A stretch of DNA of 64,000 nt from Tatumella punctata (GCF_039523735.1 NZ_BAAAFW010000008.1:44553-108552), one strand, 5' to 3'. Shown: positions 34,026-43,864, counted from the first letter of the stretch. Notes: generated by a model from the letters alone, not told the origin. Numbers and translations: made by a program.

Positions 34026-35282
34026 ATGACGCTTCTAGCACTCGGAATCAATCACAAAACGGCACCTGTCGCGTTGCGCGAACGGGTATCTTTTGGGCCG
34101 GACACACTTGATAAAGCGCTGGACAGCCTGTTATCACAGCCACAGGTACAAAGTGGTGTGGTACTTTCAACCTGTAATCGCACTGAATTATACCTGAGTG
34201 TCGATGAAAATGATGATATTCAGGAGCAGTTGGTACGCTGGCTGTGTACGTATCATCAGCTTAAAGAGGAAGACGTCAGGCAAAGTCTGTACTGGCACGA
34301 GAATAATGCGGCGGTCAGCCATCTGATGCGGGTCGCCAGCGGGCTGGACTCTCTGGTGCTGGGTGAACCCCAGATTCTGGGTCAGGTAAAAAAAGCCTTT
34401 GCAGAATCTCAGCGTGGTCATGTACTGAGCAGCGAACTGGAGCGTATGTTCCAGAAAACCTTTTCGGTGGCCAAACGGGTTCGTACCGAAACAGAGATTG
34501 GTGCCAGTGCGGTATCGGTGGCCTTTGCGGCCTGTACCCTCGCCAGGCAGATTTTTGAATCACTGTCGAAAGTGAATGTGTTGCTGGTCGGTGCCGGGGA
34601 AACTATCGAACTGGTTGCCCGTCATCTGCGTGAGCACCGTGTACAGAAGCTGATTATTGCTAACCGGACCCGGGAACGTGCTCAGCGGCTGGCAGAAGAA
34701 GTCAATGCTGAAGTTATCGACATTGGTGATATCAGCTCTCGGTTGCAGGACGCGGATATTATTATCTCGTCCACCGCCAGCCCGCTTCCGATTATCGGTA
34801 AAGGTATGGTGGAACGGGCGCTAAAAGCCCGGCGTAATCAGCCGATGCTATTGGTAGATATTGCAGTACCGCGGGATGTTGAACCGGAGGCGGGTAAACT
34901 GGCGAATGCCTATTTATATACTGTCGATGATTTACAGACCATTATTCAGCAGAATATGGCACAGCGTGAAGCGGCGGCGGTTGAAGCCGAAAGTATCGTG
35001 GTGCATGAAAGCTGTGAGTTTATGTCATGGCTGCGGGCGCAGTCGGCGGTAACCACCATCCGTGATTACCGTGAACAGGCTGAACATATCCGTGAAGACC
35101 TGGAATCCAGGGCGTTACTGGCATTAGAGCAGGGACAGGATGCGAAAAAAGTGCTGCATGACCTTGCCCATAAACTGACTAACCGGCTGATCCATGCGCC
35201 GACAAAATCTCTCCAGCAGGCTGCCCGTGACGGGGACGATGAACGCCTGCAAATTTTACGTGACGGCCTTGGCATTGAATAA
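34026..35282 (+). CDS. hemA: Glutamyl-tRNA reductase
   Basis: A 418-residue enzyme catalysing the first committed step of C5 tetrapyrrole synthesis. The catalytic C50 is in STCNRTE, and the NADPH motif VLLVGAGETIE lies near residue 190. The N-terminal TLLALGINHKTAP matches the E. coli start and includes the region involved in Lon/ClpAP-mediated turnover when haem is abundant. prfA follows on the same strand, 43 bp on. Confidence 0.98.
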   Translation: MTLLALGINHKTAPVALRERVSFGPDTLDKALDSLLSQPQVQSGVVLSTCNRTELYLSVDENDDIQEQLVRWLCTYHQLKEEDVRQSLYWHENNAAVSHLMRVASGLDSLVLGEPQILGQVKKAFAESQRGHVLSSELERMFQKTFSVAKRVRTETEIGASAVSVAFAACTLARQIFESLSKVNVLLVGAGETIELVARHLREHRVQKLIIANRTRERAQRLAEEVNAEVIDIGDISSRLQDADIIISSTASPLPIIGKGMVERALKARRNQPMLLVDIAVPRDVEPEAGKLANAYLYTVDDLQTIIQQNMAQREAAAVEAESIVVHESCEFMSWLRAQSAVTTIRDYREQAEHIREDLESRALLALEQGQDAKKVLHDLAHKLTNRLIHAPTKSLQQAARDGDDERLQILRDGLGIE

Positions 35283-35324
35283 TGCCGGGTGGTCCTTTTC
35301 AGTGATTGGAAAAACCTCAAATAC

Positions 35325-36407
35325 ATGAAGACATCAATTGTTGCCAAACTCGAAGCGCTGCAGGAACGCCATGAAGAAGTTGAAGCGTTATTGGGTGATG
35401 CCGGGGTCATTGCAGATCAGGAGCGTTTCCGGGCGTTATCCCGCGAATATGCTCAGTTAACCGACGTGACCAAATGCTTCCGCCACTGGCAGCAGGTTCA
35501 GGATGATATCGAAACAGCAACTCTGATGCTCGACGATCCCGAAATGCGGGAGATGGCTAACGACGAATTACAACAAGCGAAGAGCCAGAGCGAAATACTT
35601 GAGCAGGAACTGCAGGTACTGTTGCTGCCAAAAGATCCGGACGATGAACGTCCCTGTTTTGTTGAAGTCCGTGCCGGAACCGGTGGTGATGAAGCTGCTT
35701 TGTTTGCCGGTGATCTGTTCCGTATGTACAGTCGCTATGCGGAAACCAACCGCTGGCGTGTCGAAATCATCAGTGCCAACGAAGGCGAACATGGTGGCTA
35801 TAAAGAAGTCATTGCGAAAATTATCGGTGATGGCGTTTACGGCCGGCTGAAATTTGAATCCGGTGGTCACCGTGTACAGCGGGTACCTGAGACCGAATCC
35901 CAGGGGCGTATTCATACTTCAGCCTGTACTGTGGCTATTATGCCGGAGATCCCGGATGCCGAGCTGCCGGATATTAATCCGTCGGATCTGAAAATTGATA
36001 CTTTCCGGTCGTCGGGAGCAGGTGGTCAGCACGTTAACACCACTGACTCTGCTATCCGTATTACGCACCTGCCAACCGGTATCGTGGTGGAGTGCCAGGA
36101 TGAGCGTTCGCAGCATAAGAACAAAGCGAAAGCCTTGTCGGTTCTGGGGGCACGTATCCATGCCGCCGAAATGGCCAGACGTCATGAAGCCGAGGCTTCG
36201 GCGCGGCGTAACCTGCTGGGCAGCGGTGACCGTTCTGACCGTATCCGGACCTACAACTTCCCTCAGGGACGGGTCACGGATCACCGTATCAACCTGACAC
36301 TGTACCGGCTGGATGAAACAATGGAAGGTAAACTGGACAGCCTGATCGAGCCTATTGTTCAGGAATATCAGGCAGATCAGCTGGCGGCACTGGCAGGCCA
36401 GGAATAA
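35325..36407 (+). CDS. prfA: Peptide chain release factor 1
   Basis: The ATG at 35325 gives 360 residues aligned with E. coli RF1 (KTSIVAKLEALQERHEEVEAL). It has the GGQ motif in SGAGGQHVNTTDS, whose glutamine is methylated by PrmC encoded next, and the stop-codon-reading PxT-like segment. It ends translation at UAA and UAG. A start 36 bp further upstream is open but adds residues not found in homologs. The stop overlaps prmC by one base. Confidence 0.98.
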   Translation: MKTSIVAKLEALQERHEEVEALLGDAGVIADQERFRALSREYAQLTDVTKCFRHWQQVQDDIETATLMLDDPEMREMANDELQQAKSQSEILEQELQVLLLPKDPDDERPCFVEVRAGTGGDEAALFAGDLFRMYSRYAETNRWRVEIISANEGEHGGYKEVIAKIIGDGVYGRLKFESGGHRVQRVPETESQGRIHTSACTVAIMPEIPDAELPDINPSDLKIDTFRSSGAGGQHVNTTDSAIRITHLPTGIVVECQDERSQHKNKAKALSVLGARIHAAEMARRHEAEASARRNLLGSGDRSDRIRTYNFPQGRVTDHRINLTLYRLDETMEGKLDSLIEPIVQEYQADQLAALAGQE

Positions 36408-37255
36408 TGCGGATACGTGACTGGCTGGCACAAAGCCGTGTGGTATTGCAGCACAGTGAAAGTCCGAAACGTGATGCGGAAGTACTGCTCGGCTATGTGC
36501 TGGCGAAACCCCGTAGCTGGCTGATTGCCTTTGATGATACCAGTCTGTCGCCTGCCCAGTTAACCCGCTTAACCATGTTGCTGGAACGCCGCCGGGCAGG
36601 GGAACCTGTGGCCCATTTGCTGGGGGAGCGGGAATTCTGGTCACTGCCCTTAAAAGTGAATAACAGTACCCTGATCCCGCGGCCGGATACGGAAGTGCTG
36701 GTCGAGGTCGCCCTGCAATTGCTCGGGGCATCGCCTGCGGCGGTGCTTGACCTGGGCACCGGCAGCGGAGCGGTTGCACTGGCGATAGCCAAAGAACGGC
36801 CGGACTGTGAAATTACCGGGGTGGACAGGGTGCCTGAGGCTGTTGCACTGGCCCGTGAAAATGCCGCACTGCTGGCGTTATCCGGTTGCCGGTTTTTGCA
36901 AAGCGACTGGTTCAGTGAACTGTCTGGCGCAAAGTATCAGCTGATTGTCAGTAATCCTCCTTATATTGATGCGACGGACCGGCATCTGCAGCAGGGGGAT
37001 GTCCGTTTTGAGCCCCTCAGTGCACTGGTGGCGGATGAGGGCGGGCTGGCAGATCTGCGTAAGATTGCAGACCAGAGCCGTGACTGGTTACAGAAAGGGG
37101 GCTGGCTGGCGATGGAGCATGGCTGGCAACAGGCAGATGCGGTAAGCCGTTTACTGACGGATGCCGGTTATCAGCAGGTGGCCACACAAGCAGACTATGG
37201 CGGTAACCCGCGGGTAACTTTTGGCCAGTATAATCCCGGACAGATGGCGGGCTGA
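36407..37255 (+). CDS. prmC: Release factor glutamine methyltransferase
   Basis: A 282-residue SAM-dependent enzyme with VLDLGTGSGAVALAIA as the SAM loop and the substrate motif SNPPYID. It methylates the GGQ glutamine of RF1 and RF2. The ATG uses the last base of the prfA stop codon, showing tight coupling between enzyme and substrate genes. Confidence 0.97.
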   Translation: MRIRDWLAQSRVVLQHSESPKRDAEVLLGYVLAKPRSWLIAFDDTSLSPAQLTRLTMLLERRRAGEPVAHLLGEREFWSLPLKVNNSTLIPRPDTEVLVEVALQLLGASPAAVLDLGTGSGAVALAIAKERPDCEITGVDRVPEAVALARENAALLALSGCRFLQSDWFSELSGAKYQLIVSNPPYIDATDRHLQQGDVRFEPLSALVADEGGLADLRKIADQSRDWLQKGGWLAMEHGWQQADAVSRLLTDAGYQQVATQADYGGNPRVTFGQYNPGQMAG

Positions 37256-37256
37256 T

Positions 37257-37655
37257 ATGAACAATTATTTTACCGTTATAAAATCGATTCACATCTTCAC
37301 CGCAATCGTTTCGGTGTTGTTATTTACCGGCCGTTTTTACTGGAAAACGGCAGGCTCCGCGATGATGCAGCGTCGTTGGGTGAAAATCACTCCGCATATT
37401 AATGATACGCTGCTGTTGCTGACCGGCATTATGCTGGTGCTGATCACCCGTTATTATCCGTTTACTGCCGATGGCAGCTGGCTGACCGAAAAATTAATGG
37501 CGGTCATTCTGTATATCGGTTTCGGATTTGTCGCTTTTGGTCGTCGTAATTTTTCACCGTTTATCCGCGGAATTGCATTTTGTGCAGCATTACTGATGCT
37601 GGTTATCATTGTCTTCCTTGCGATCAACAGAATACCGCTAGTGGGGATGTTATGA
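37257..37655 (+). CDS. sirB2: SirB2-family inner-membrane protein
   Basis: I start at ATG 37257 (132 residues). It has four hydrophobic segments and the SirB2 features FTAIVSVLLFTGRFYW, HINDTLLLLTG and KLMAVILYIGFGFVAFG. Function is unknown; the gene always lies between prmC and sirB1 in enterobacteria. It overlaps sirB1 by 4 bp. Confidence 0.93.
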   Translation: MNNYFTVIKSIHIFTAIVSVLLFTGRFYWKTAGSAMMQRRWVKITPHINDTLLLLTGIMLVLITRYYPFTADGSWLTEKLMAVILYIGFGFVAFGRRNFSPFIRGIAFCAALLMLVIIVFLAINRIPLVGML

Positions 37656-38461
37656 GTTCCGCAAACCAATTTGATTTTAGTCATGGCTCATTGTGTGAAG
37701 CCATGCTGACTGTAATGCAGGACATCCGGTCCGATTTTTCGGCCGGGAATGTGCGGCGGCAGTTAGAGTTGCTGGTCACTGAAGCAGAAACTTATGTGGC
37801 CGGTGAAACTGACCCTGAGAAGCGTCTCGGGAAACTGATGGAGCTGTTTTACGGGCAGTGGGGATTTGGCGGGGCCGGCGGTATATACCGCTTATCCGAT
37901 GCCTTGTGGCTGGATAATGTGCTGAAAACCCGTCAGGGCACAGCCGTTTCACTCGGTGCGTTACTGCTGTTTATTGCAGACCGGTTATCTCTGCCACTGT
38001 TGCCGGTTATTTTCCCGACACAGCTGATTGCCCGGGCTGACTGGATTGATGGCGAAATGTGGTTAATTAACCCGTTTAACGGCGAAACGCTGGACGAACA
38101 TACACTGGATGTGTGGGTGAAAGGGACTATCGGGCCGACATCCGGTTTGTATGATGAAGACCTGGATGAAGCTGATATTGCTTCGGTTATTCGTAAAATG
38201 CTTGATACACTGAAAACCTCGTTGATGGATGAACAACAGCTGGAGCTGGCGTTAAAAGTCAGTGAAGTTCTGCTGAAAATGGATCCTGAAGACCCCTATG
38301 AAATTCGTGACCGGGGTTTGATTTATGCGCAACTTGAATGTGAACATGTTGCATTAAGTGACTTAACCTATTTTATTGAACAATGCCCTGAAGATCCGGT
38401 CAGTGAAATGATTAAGGTGCAGATCCATGCCATCGGGCAAAAACACGTTACGCTGCACTAA
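37652..38461 (+). CDS. sirB1: SirB1 (transglutaminase-like, TPR-containing)
   Basis: From ATG 37652 (ATGA overlap with sirB2) it gives 269 residues, the E. coli length. An N-terminal transglutaminase-like domain (residues about 60-165, GFGGAGGIYRLSDALWLDNVLKTRQG) precedes C-terminal TPR-like repeats (about 195-260). It was first linked to Salmonella sirA suppression; the biochemical role is unknown. Longer upstream frames reading into sirB2 are rejected. Confidence 0.93.
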   Translation: MSSANQFDFSHGSLCEAMLTVMQDIRSDFSAGNVRRQLELLVTEAETYVAGETDPEKRLGKLMELFYGQWGFGGAGGIYRLSDALWLDNVLKTRQGTAVSLGALLLFIADRLSLPLLPVIFPTQLIARADWIDGEMWLINPFNGETLDEHTLDVWVKGTIGPTSGLYDEDLDEADIASVIRKMLDTLKTSLMDEQQLELALKVSEVLLKMDPEDPYEIRDRGLIYAQLECEHVALSDLTYFIEQCPEDPVSEMIKVQIHAIGQKHVTLH

Positions 38462-38496
38462 GCCGCGTTGATATCAGTAATTAAAGGAACAACAGT

Positions 38497-39351
38497 ATGA
38501 CAGAGAAAGTAGTCTCTATTGGTGACCTCAGGGTAGCAAACGATCTGCCATTTGTGTTGTTCGGTGGTATGAACGTTCTCGAATCCCGTGAACTTGCCAT
38601 GCGTATCTGCGAACACTATGTCAGAGTGACAGACAAACTGGGTATCCCTTACGTTTTTAAAGCTTCGTTTGATAAAGCGAACCGCTCCTCAATTCATTCT
38701 TACCGTGGCCCTGGCCTGGAAGAAGGTCTGAAGATCTTTGCCGAGCTGAAAAGTACTTTTGGTGTGAAAATTATTACCGATGTACATGAAGCTGCCCAGG
38801 CACAGCCTGTGTCCGAAGTGGTTGATGTTATCCAGCTGCCGGCATTTCTTGCCCGTCAGACTGACCTGGTCGAAGCGATGGCGAAAACCGGTGCTGTGAT
38901 TAACGTAAAAAAACCACAGTTTGTCAGCCCGGGGCAGATGGGTAATATTGTTGATAAATTTGCCGAAGGCGGTAATGATCAGGTGATCCTCTGTGACCGC
39001 GGCAGTAACTTTGGTTACGATAATCTGGTGGTTGATATGCTTGGCTTTAATGTCATGAAAAAAGTGACGCATAACTCCCCGGTGATTTTTGACGTTACCC
39101 ATGCCCTGCAAACCCGGGATCCTTTTGGGGCGGCATCCGGTGGTCGCCGTGCCCAGGTAGCAGAACTGGCGCGTGCCGGGATGGCGGTAGGGATTGCCGG
39201 GCTGTTTATTGAAGCGCATCCGGATCCGGATAATGCAAAATGTGATGGCCCTTCAGCATTACCGCTGGATAAGCTGGAACCTTTCCTGGTTCAGATGAAA
39301 GGGATTGATGATTTAGTTAAATCGTTCCCGGCGCTGGATACCAGCCGCTAA
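38497..39351 (+). CDS. kdsA: 3-deoxy-D-manno-octulosonate 8-phosphate synthase
   Basis: A 284-residue KDO8P synthase with the family features FVLFGGMNVLESRELA, KASFDKANRSSIHSYRGPG and KKPQFVSPGQMG, and the metal-free class I signature of enterobacteria. It joins PEP and arabinose 5-phosphate to supply KDO for LPS inner core. It closes the hemA-kdsA run, 35 bp after sirB1. Confidence 0.98.
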   Translation: MTEKVVSIGDLRVANDLPFVLFGGMNVLESRELAMRICEHYVRVTDKLGIPYVFKASFDKANRSSIHSYRGPGLEEGLKIFAELKSTFGVKIITDVHEAAQAQPVSEVVDVIQLPAFLARQTDLVEAMAKTGAVINVKKPQFVSPGQMGNIVDKFAEGGNDQVILCDRGSNFGYDNLVVDMLGFNVMKKVTHNSPVIFDVTHALQTRDPFGAASGGRRAQVAELARAGMAVGIAGLFIEAHPDPDNAKCDGPSALPLDKLEPFLVQMKGIDDLVKSFPALDTSR

Positions 39352-39586
39352 GTTATACAGAGTGCAGCGCAATTCTGTGCTGCACTGGCTCCTGTCTGTG
39401 CCGGGATGATTACCGGCCCTGTTTCTGCATCGCAGCCCTGCCATTTGGTTTATGTCGTATATTCTCTGCTTCTGTCTCTGCCTGCCCGGGAAATACCTGT
39501 CTGTGCACCTGATGGCTGCAAGGAGTTGTAGCAGAGCAGTACTGACGCTGAGGGGCGGGCAGAAAGGGCCGGGATTATCCGATCTG

Positions 39587-39612
39587 CCACAGGCGCAATC
39601 CTGCGCCTGTGG
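39587..39612. terminator. Inverted repeat between kdsA and chaA
   Basis: Perfect 11-bp arms CCACAGGCGCA and TGCGCCTGTGG with a 4-base loop, in the space between two convergent genes. The T tracts are short, so it may be a weak terminator or an mRNA-stabilising stem. Confidence 0.6.
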
Positions 39613-39627
39613 TGGTTTGTCAACAGG

Positions 39628-40719
39628 TTACAGCATAATAGTCATCAGGTAGCCGATAAACAGCGCCAGATGCGCGGCACCATTGAGTACGTTAGTGCGT
39701 CCGGTAGAAAATGACACCTGGCACAGTAACAGCACACTGCACATAATCACCATTTGTGGCGCTTCGAGGCCGAAAATCAGCGGCTGGCCGGTAATGACTG
39801 CGATCAGGCTGACCACCGGTACTGTTAACGAAATTGTCGCCAGTACGGAGCCGAAAAACAGATTCATAGCCCGCTGTACCTGGTTAGCCAGCACTGCTTT
39901 GATAGCCCCTAATCCTTCCGGAGACAGGATCAGCAGGGCAATCAGGAAACCGGTAAACTGTGGCGGCGCATTCAGGTCGCCCAGCAATTGTTCCAGTACC
40001 GGTGCATTCATTTTAGTCACACTGATCACCGCCAGCAGATGGATAATCAGCCATAAGGCATGCCAGCCGCTGCTATGAGCAGAAGGTTTACCATGGTGAG
40101 GGTCACCGTCATCACTTTCGTCTTCATGTTCATAAATAAACAGACTCTGGTGGGTTTTGGTCTGGATAAGCAGGAATACCCCGTACATAGCTGCGGACAC
40201 GGCAGCGATTAACAGTGCCTGACCCGTGGTAAAGTTACCGCCCGGCAGGGCATTAGGAAAAACCAGAACCAGAATGGCTAACGGGAAGATAGCAATCAGA
40301 TACTGTTTTACTCCTGCCAGATTGACATATTGTGTGGCGAATTTGCGGCCGCCGAGCAGCAGCGCAAAACCCACCAGCCCGGCAGTCACGATCATAATAA
40401 TTGAGTACAGGGTATCGCGCATCAGCCCGGCACTGGCATTTCCGGTCGCCATCAGTGCCGAAATCAGACTGACCTCCAGGATTACCACCGACAGAGTCAG
40501 AATCAATGAACCAAAGGGTTCCCCCAGCCGGTGGGCCAGTACATCAGCGTGACGAACAACGCTGAAAGCGCTGCAGAGGATCGCGACCAGGGTTAATATA
40601 TTGATGGCGATGACCAGCGGCAGGGACGTCTGATGGCTGAAGAACCATAAAACGCCCAGGGCAATTATTGGGAAAATTAATGAGTATTCCGTATGGCGGG
40701 TTTTTTCATGCGCTGGCAT
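39628..40719 (-). CDS. chaA: Sodium-potassium/proton (calcium) antiporter ChaA
   Basis: A 363-residue membrane protein of the CaCA family, with about 11 segments and a central cytoplasmic loop rich in Asp, Glu and His (EDESDDGDPHH) as in E. coli ChaA. The repeats SLISALMATG and LSPEGLGAIKAVLANQVQRAMN carry the acidic ion-binding residues. It exports Na+, K+ or Ca2+ at alkaline pH. Confidence 0.95.
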   Translation of the reverse strand: MPAHEKTRHTEYSLIFPIIALGVLWFFSHQTSLPLVIAINILTLVAILCSAFSVVRHADVLAHRLGEPFGSLILTLSVVILEVSLISALMATGNASAGLMRDTLYSIIMIVTAGLVGFALLLGGRKFATQYVNLAGVKQYLIAIFPLAILVLVFPNALPGGNFTTGQALLIAAVSAAMYGVFLLIQTKTHQSLFIYEHEDESDDGDPHHGKPSAHSSGWHALWLIIHLLAVISVTKMNAPVLEQLLGDLNAPPQFTGFLIALLILSPEGLGAIKAVLANQVQRAMNLFFGSVLATISLTVPVVSLIAVITGQPLIFGLEAPQMVIMCSVLLLCQVSFSTGRTNVLNGAAHLALFIGYLMTIML

Positions 40720-41191
40720 TCTCTCTCCTCACGCGTTATAAATTGGACTCTCTGTAACTCTGTGCAGCCTTGTTACCGGGTAAATTTCCGGGAGATACTG
40801 TATCATTAAAAGATATTACTGACACATTTATTTACTCCGTAGTGATATTTTAATTACCTTTCTGTTTTCTCTGCTATCTTCATTTAACTTAATGATTTAA
40901 ATGGATTTAAAATATTTTTGATTCATGGTTTTTTTAGGTTATCTTGCAAAAAGTCGTGGTTATTACATCACTAACAACACTGAGTCTGTTATTTGTGTTT
41001 CCGGGGTAATATTATCGATTTTTTATATTTATCTCTTTGTTTCATATGTATTATTTTTTATTTTTCAGCCAGTAGTCTGCGCCGGGGGGAGTTGCCGGGA
41101 AAGAGCTATTTATGTGATGCTCTTCACATAATGGCCGGTTTATTGTAATGATAGCAGTATTGAGTATTCCCCGGTGATTAAGGAGGACGAT
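40720..41191. other. Long chaA-chaC intergenic region lacking chaB
   Basis: About 470 bp, AT-rich. In E. coli chaB lies here between chaA and chaC. No chaB-like frame is found; the 68-codon frame at 40925-41131 is hydrophobic by base composition and has no ribosome site. Promoters for chaA and chaC are expected. Confidence 0.6.
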
Positions 41192-41851
41192 GTGCTGACC
41201 CGGGATTTTTTGATCAATGCGGATTGCCGGTCCTCATTCGGACATATTGATGATCAGTTATTGCTGACTCCGCAACAGCGTAAAGCCTCGCTGGCGGAAT
41301 TTCTTAACCGGTTGCCGGAAGGTTTACCCGTATGGATATTTGGTTACGGATCTTTAATGTGGAATCCGGTGCTGGATTATAATGACGTACGGCCTGCGGT
41401 CCTTGAGGGCTGGCATCGTGCGTTTTGTATCCGGCTGATAGCCGGCCGGGGAACAGAATGTCAGCCGGGCAGGATGCTGGCTTTACAGTCGGGCGGCAGA
41501 ACCCGCGGACGGGTGTTTCGCCTGAGTGACGATAACCGGGCTGAAGAGCTGGAATTACTCTGGAAACGGGAAATGCTGACCGGCTGCTATTGTCCGCGCT
41601 GGGAAGCGGTTACCCTTGATGACGGGCAACAGATTATCGCGCTGGTATTCACTATCAATCCCCTGCATCCCTTGTTTGAGTCTGATAACAGTCCTTCAGT
41701 GATTGCCCCGTTAATTGCTGCAGCTAAAGGGCCTCTCGGAACAAATGCACAATATCTGTATCAACTGGTCAGCAGTCTGTCGGAACTCGGAGAACAGGAT
41801 GACACTCTGTTATCCCTGGCCCGCGACGTCAGACAATTACAACAACAGTAA
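41192..41851 (+). CDS. chaC: Glutathione-specific gamma-glutamylcyclotransferase ChaC
   Basis: I start at GTG 41192, behind AGGAGG at 41181-41186, because this aligns with E. coli ChaC (LTRDFLINADC). The product has 219 residues. The active-site loop is WIFGYGSLMWNP, and the catalytic acid lies in a later EKREM-like segment (WKREMLTGCY). It breaks glutathione into 5-oxoproline and Cys-Gly. It is the conserved neighbour of chaA. Confidence 0.95.
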   Translation: MLTRDFLINADCRSSFGHIDDQLLLTPQQRKASLAEFLNRLPEGLPVWIFGYGSLMWNPVLDYNDVRPAVLEGWHRAFCIRLIAGRGTECQPGRMLALQSGGRTRGRVFRLSDDNRAEELELLWKREMLTGCYCPRWEAVTLDDGQQIIALVFTINPLHPLFESDNSPSVIAPLIAAAKGPLGTNAQYLYQLVSSLSELGEQDDTLLSLARDVRQLQQQ

Positions 41852-42017
41852 CCGGTGAGCGGTGACGGTGGCTTTATGCTGATACTCAGTGGTTCCACAG
41901 TGCCGGGTTAAGGCGGGGTCTGCATTCAGTGCCGGCTATGGTATACTGGGGCATCTGCTTTTCTGACATCAGGTCAGCCACCGTTTCTCTGTTCTCTTTG
42001 ACGCTGTTGAATTTATT

Positions 42018-43448
42018 ATGCCTTTAAACAGATCATGCCGGTTTTGCTATTCATTTTTACTGTTATGTTCTGCCGCCGCGGGGATACCTCAGGCCGGGGC
42101 AGACAGTAACCTTACCGGTTCACCAACTACGGCTGGCAGCAGGGAGCCTGAAGGAGAAGAGAACCGTTCGTTACCGGACCTCGGTAGTAGCGCCAGCCAG
42201 AGTGATTTCTCGAAGCAACTGGCGGAAATTGCCCAATCAATCGCACAGGAAAATTCCAGCAATACGGATACCAGCCTCGGACACAGTGCAGGTCTGTGGG
42301 CTTTTGACCACTTGCGTGACCAGTTATCGGAAAAACTCAATCAGGCGGGGCAGAGTTTGCTGTCGCCTTACGGGCGAACCAATATTAATCTGGATGTGGA
42401 CCTGAACGGTAACTTTGATGGTACTTCTGCCAGGCTGCTGAGTCCGCTGGAGGATAATGATCGTTATCTGGTATACAGCCAGCTGGGGATAAGTCAGAGT
42501 TCGCCCGGGACTACCGGCAGTGTCGGAGTGGGGCAGCGCTGGGGGGCCGGACACTGGCTATTTGGCTATAACTCTTTTCTTGATCATCTGTTCAATCAGC
42601 GTCTTGACAGAGCATCGTTTGGTACCGAGGCCCGCGGCGATTTTCTGAGTTTCTCGGCCAATTATTATCTGCCGGTTTCCGGCTGGCGTGAGACTGACAG
42701 TACACGTATGGCCCGTATGGCCCACGGCTATGATATTACCAGCCAGGGCTATCTGCCGTTTTACCGCCAGCTTGGTGTCTCCGTCAGCTGGCAGCAATAT
42801 CTCGGGGATAATATTGATGCTTTTAACAGCGGGAATTATTACCATAATCCGGCAGCACTGTCTCTGGGATTCACTTATACGCCGGTCCCGCTGGTCACTT
42901 TCTCTGCCAGTCATAAGACCGGAACCGGAGGCGAAAGTCAGGATTTATTCGGGTTAAAATTTAATTACCGTTTCGGTGAGTCACTGGCAAAACAGCTGTC
43001 TCCCGATGAAGTCGCGGCGGTGCACTCTCTGCGGGGCAGCCGCTATGATGCCGTTACCCGCAATAACAGTCCGGTATTATCCTACCGCGACATCCCGGCA
43101 CTGAGTGTATTTCTTGCCACGCCGCCGTGGCAGCTGACCGGCGGAGAAACCCTGATGCTGAAATTACAGGTCAGCCCGGCGGGTAATATCCGCAGTATTC
43201 ACTGGCAGGGCGATACCCGTGCACTTAGTCTGACTTCGCCGGCCAGTAATACCGACTTGCAGGGATGGAGTGTGATTATTCCGCGCTGGGATAATGATCC
43301 GCAGGCAACCAACGAATATCATCTGGCGGTAACTATTGAAAATGCCCGCCATCAGACCACGTCAAACTGGATCACCCTGAAAGTGGACCAGCCACTTTCT
43401 CTGCCAGAGGCTCCCGTCCAGCCACAATATGATCTGATGGCCCCCTGA
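42018..43448 (+). CDS. ychO: YchO inverse-autotransporter-type outer-membrane protein
   Basis: A 476-residue protein with a signal peptide (cleavage near AGADS) and a 12-stranded inverse-autotransporter barrel (about residues 90-330: YGRTNINLDVDLNG, HWLFGYNSFLDHLFNQRLDRASFGTEARGDFL in part, YYLPVSGWR). It ends in a short Ig-like region, without the long adhesin arm of intimin or invasin. In E. coli ychO affects biofilm and lies in the same place after chaC. Confidence 0.92.
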   Translation: MPLNRSCRFCYSFLLLCSAAAGIPQAGADSNLTGSPTTAGSREPEGEENRSLPDLGSSASQSDFSKQLAEIAQSIAQENSSNTDTSLGHSAGLWAFDHLRDQLSEKLNQAGQSLLSPYGRTNINLDVDLNGNFDGTSARLLSPLEDNDRYLVYSQLGISQSSPGTTGSVGVGQRWGAGHWLFGYNSFLDHLFNQRLDRASFGTEARGDFLSFSANYYLPVSGWRETDSTRMARMAHGYDITSQGYLPFYRQLGVSVSWQQYLGDNIDAFNSGNYYHNPAALSLGFTYTPVPLVTFSASHKTGTGGESQDLFGLKFNYRFGESLAKQLSPDEVAAVHSLRGSRYDAVTRNNSPVLSYRDIPALSVFLATPPWQLTGGETLMLKLQVSPAGNIRSIHWQGDTRALSLTSPASNTDLQGWSVIIPRWDNDPQATNEYHLAVTIENARHQTTSNWITLKVDQPLSLPEAPVQPQYDLMAP

Positions 43449-43491
43449 GTTTTCCCCGCCACGGTGCACCCTGTTGCCGGATTTTCTTTTA

Positions 43492-43555
43492 CGCCCCATA
43501 AAGGGGCATTCTGTGATCATAAGGGCGGATAATTGCACCTGTATGGGGCGTTTTT
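43492..43555 (+). terminator. Terminator after ychO
   Basis: CGCCCCATA at 43492-43500 pairs with TATGGGGCG at 43542-43550, followed directly by TTTTT. An inner small stem GCCCCATAAAGGGGC can form instead, as in alternative structures. Confidence 0.7.
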
Positions 43556-43660
43556 ATGACGGATAAAGGCGGCTACCTGTTCATGATCACAAAACTGAAA
43601 CTTTTCTTTAGTTTTGCATAAATCTTCTGTTTTAGTTCAGAGAGATACTGAATCGTCTGG

Positions 43661-43694
43661 TGATTATTCACTATTTATTCATTTATTGTGAATA
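43661..43694. promoter_or_regulatory. Possible ArgR-binding region upstream of astC
   Basis: Repeated ATTCA and TGAAT half-sites in an AT-rich stretch (TGATTATTCAC and TTGTGAAT) fit loosely with ARG boxes, and the ast operon of E. coli is activated by ArgR. Match is approximate. Confidence 0.35.
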
Positions 43695-43759
43695 CTTCTA
43701 GCTCATAAGTCGTTGATTTATTTTGTCATGTGTAATTTTATGCACTTTTTCCTTTTTAC

Positions 43760-43775
43760 TGGCACGTTAACTGCA
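43760..43775 (+). promoter_or_regulatory. Sigma-54-type promoter of the ast operon
   Basis: TGGCACG-TTAA-CTGCA has the -24 GG and -12 GC with correct spacing for RpoN and differs from the consensus by one base. It lies about 90 bp upstream of astC, in keeping with the nitrogen-starvation control of ast in E. coli. Confidence 0.75.
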
Positions 43776-43864
43776 ATTTACAGTCTCTGCCAGTCAGGCT
43801 GTGCATCGATAGTTTAAAAAATAATATTCACATCACAACACAACAAAATAGATCAGAGGTTGTT

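Noticed and set aside
40925..41131. 68-codon hydrophobic frame in the chaA-chaC gap, considered as chaB
   Set aside because: Its sequence does not resemble ChaB, and its hydrophobicity comes from AT-rich codons.
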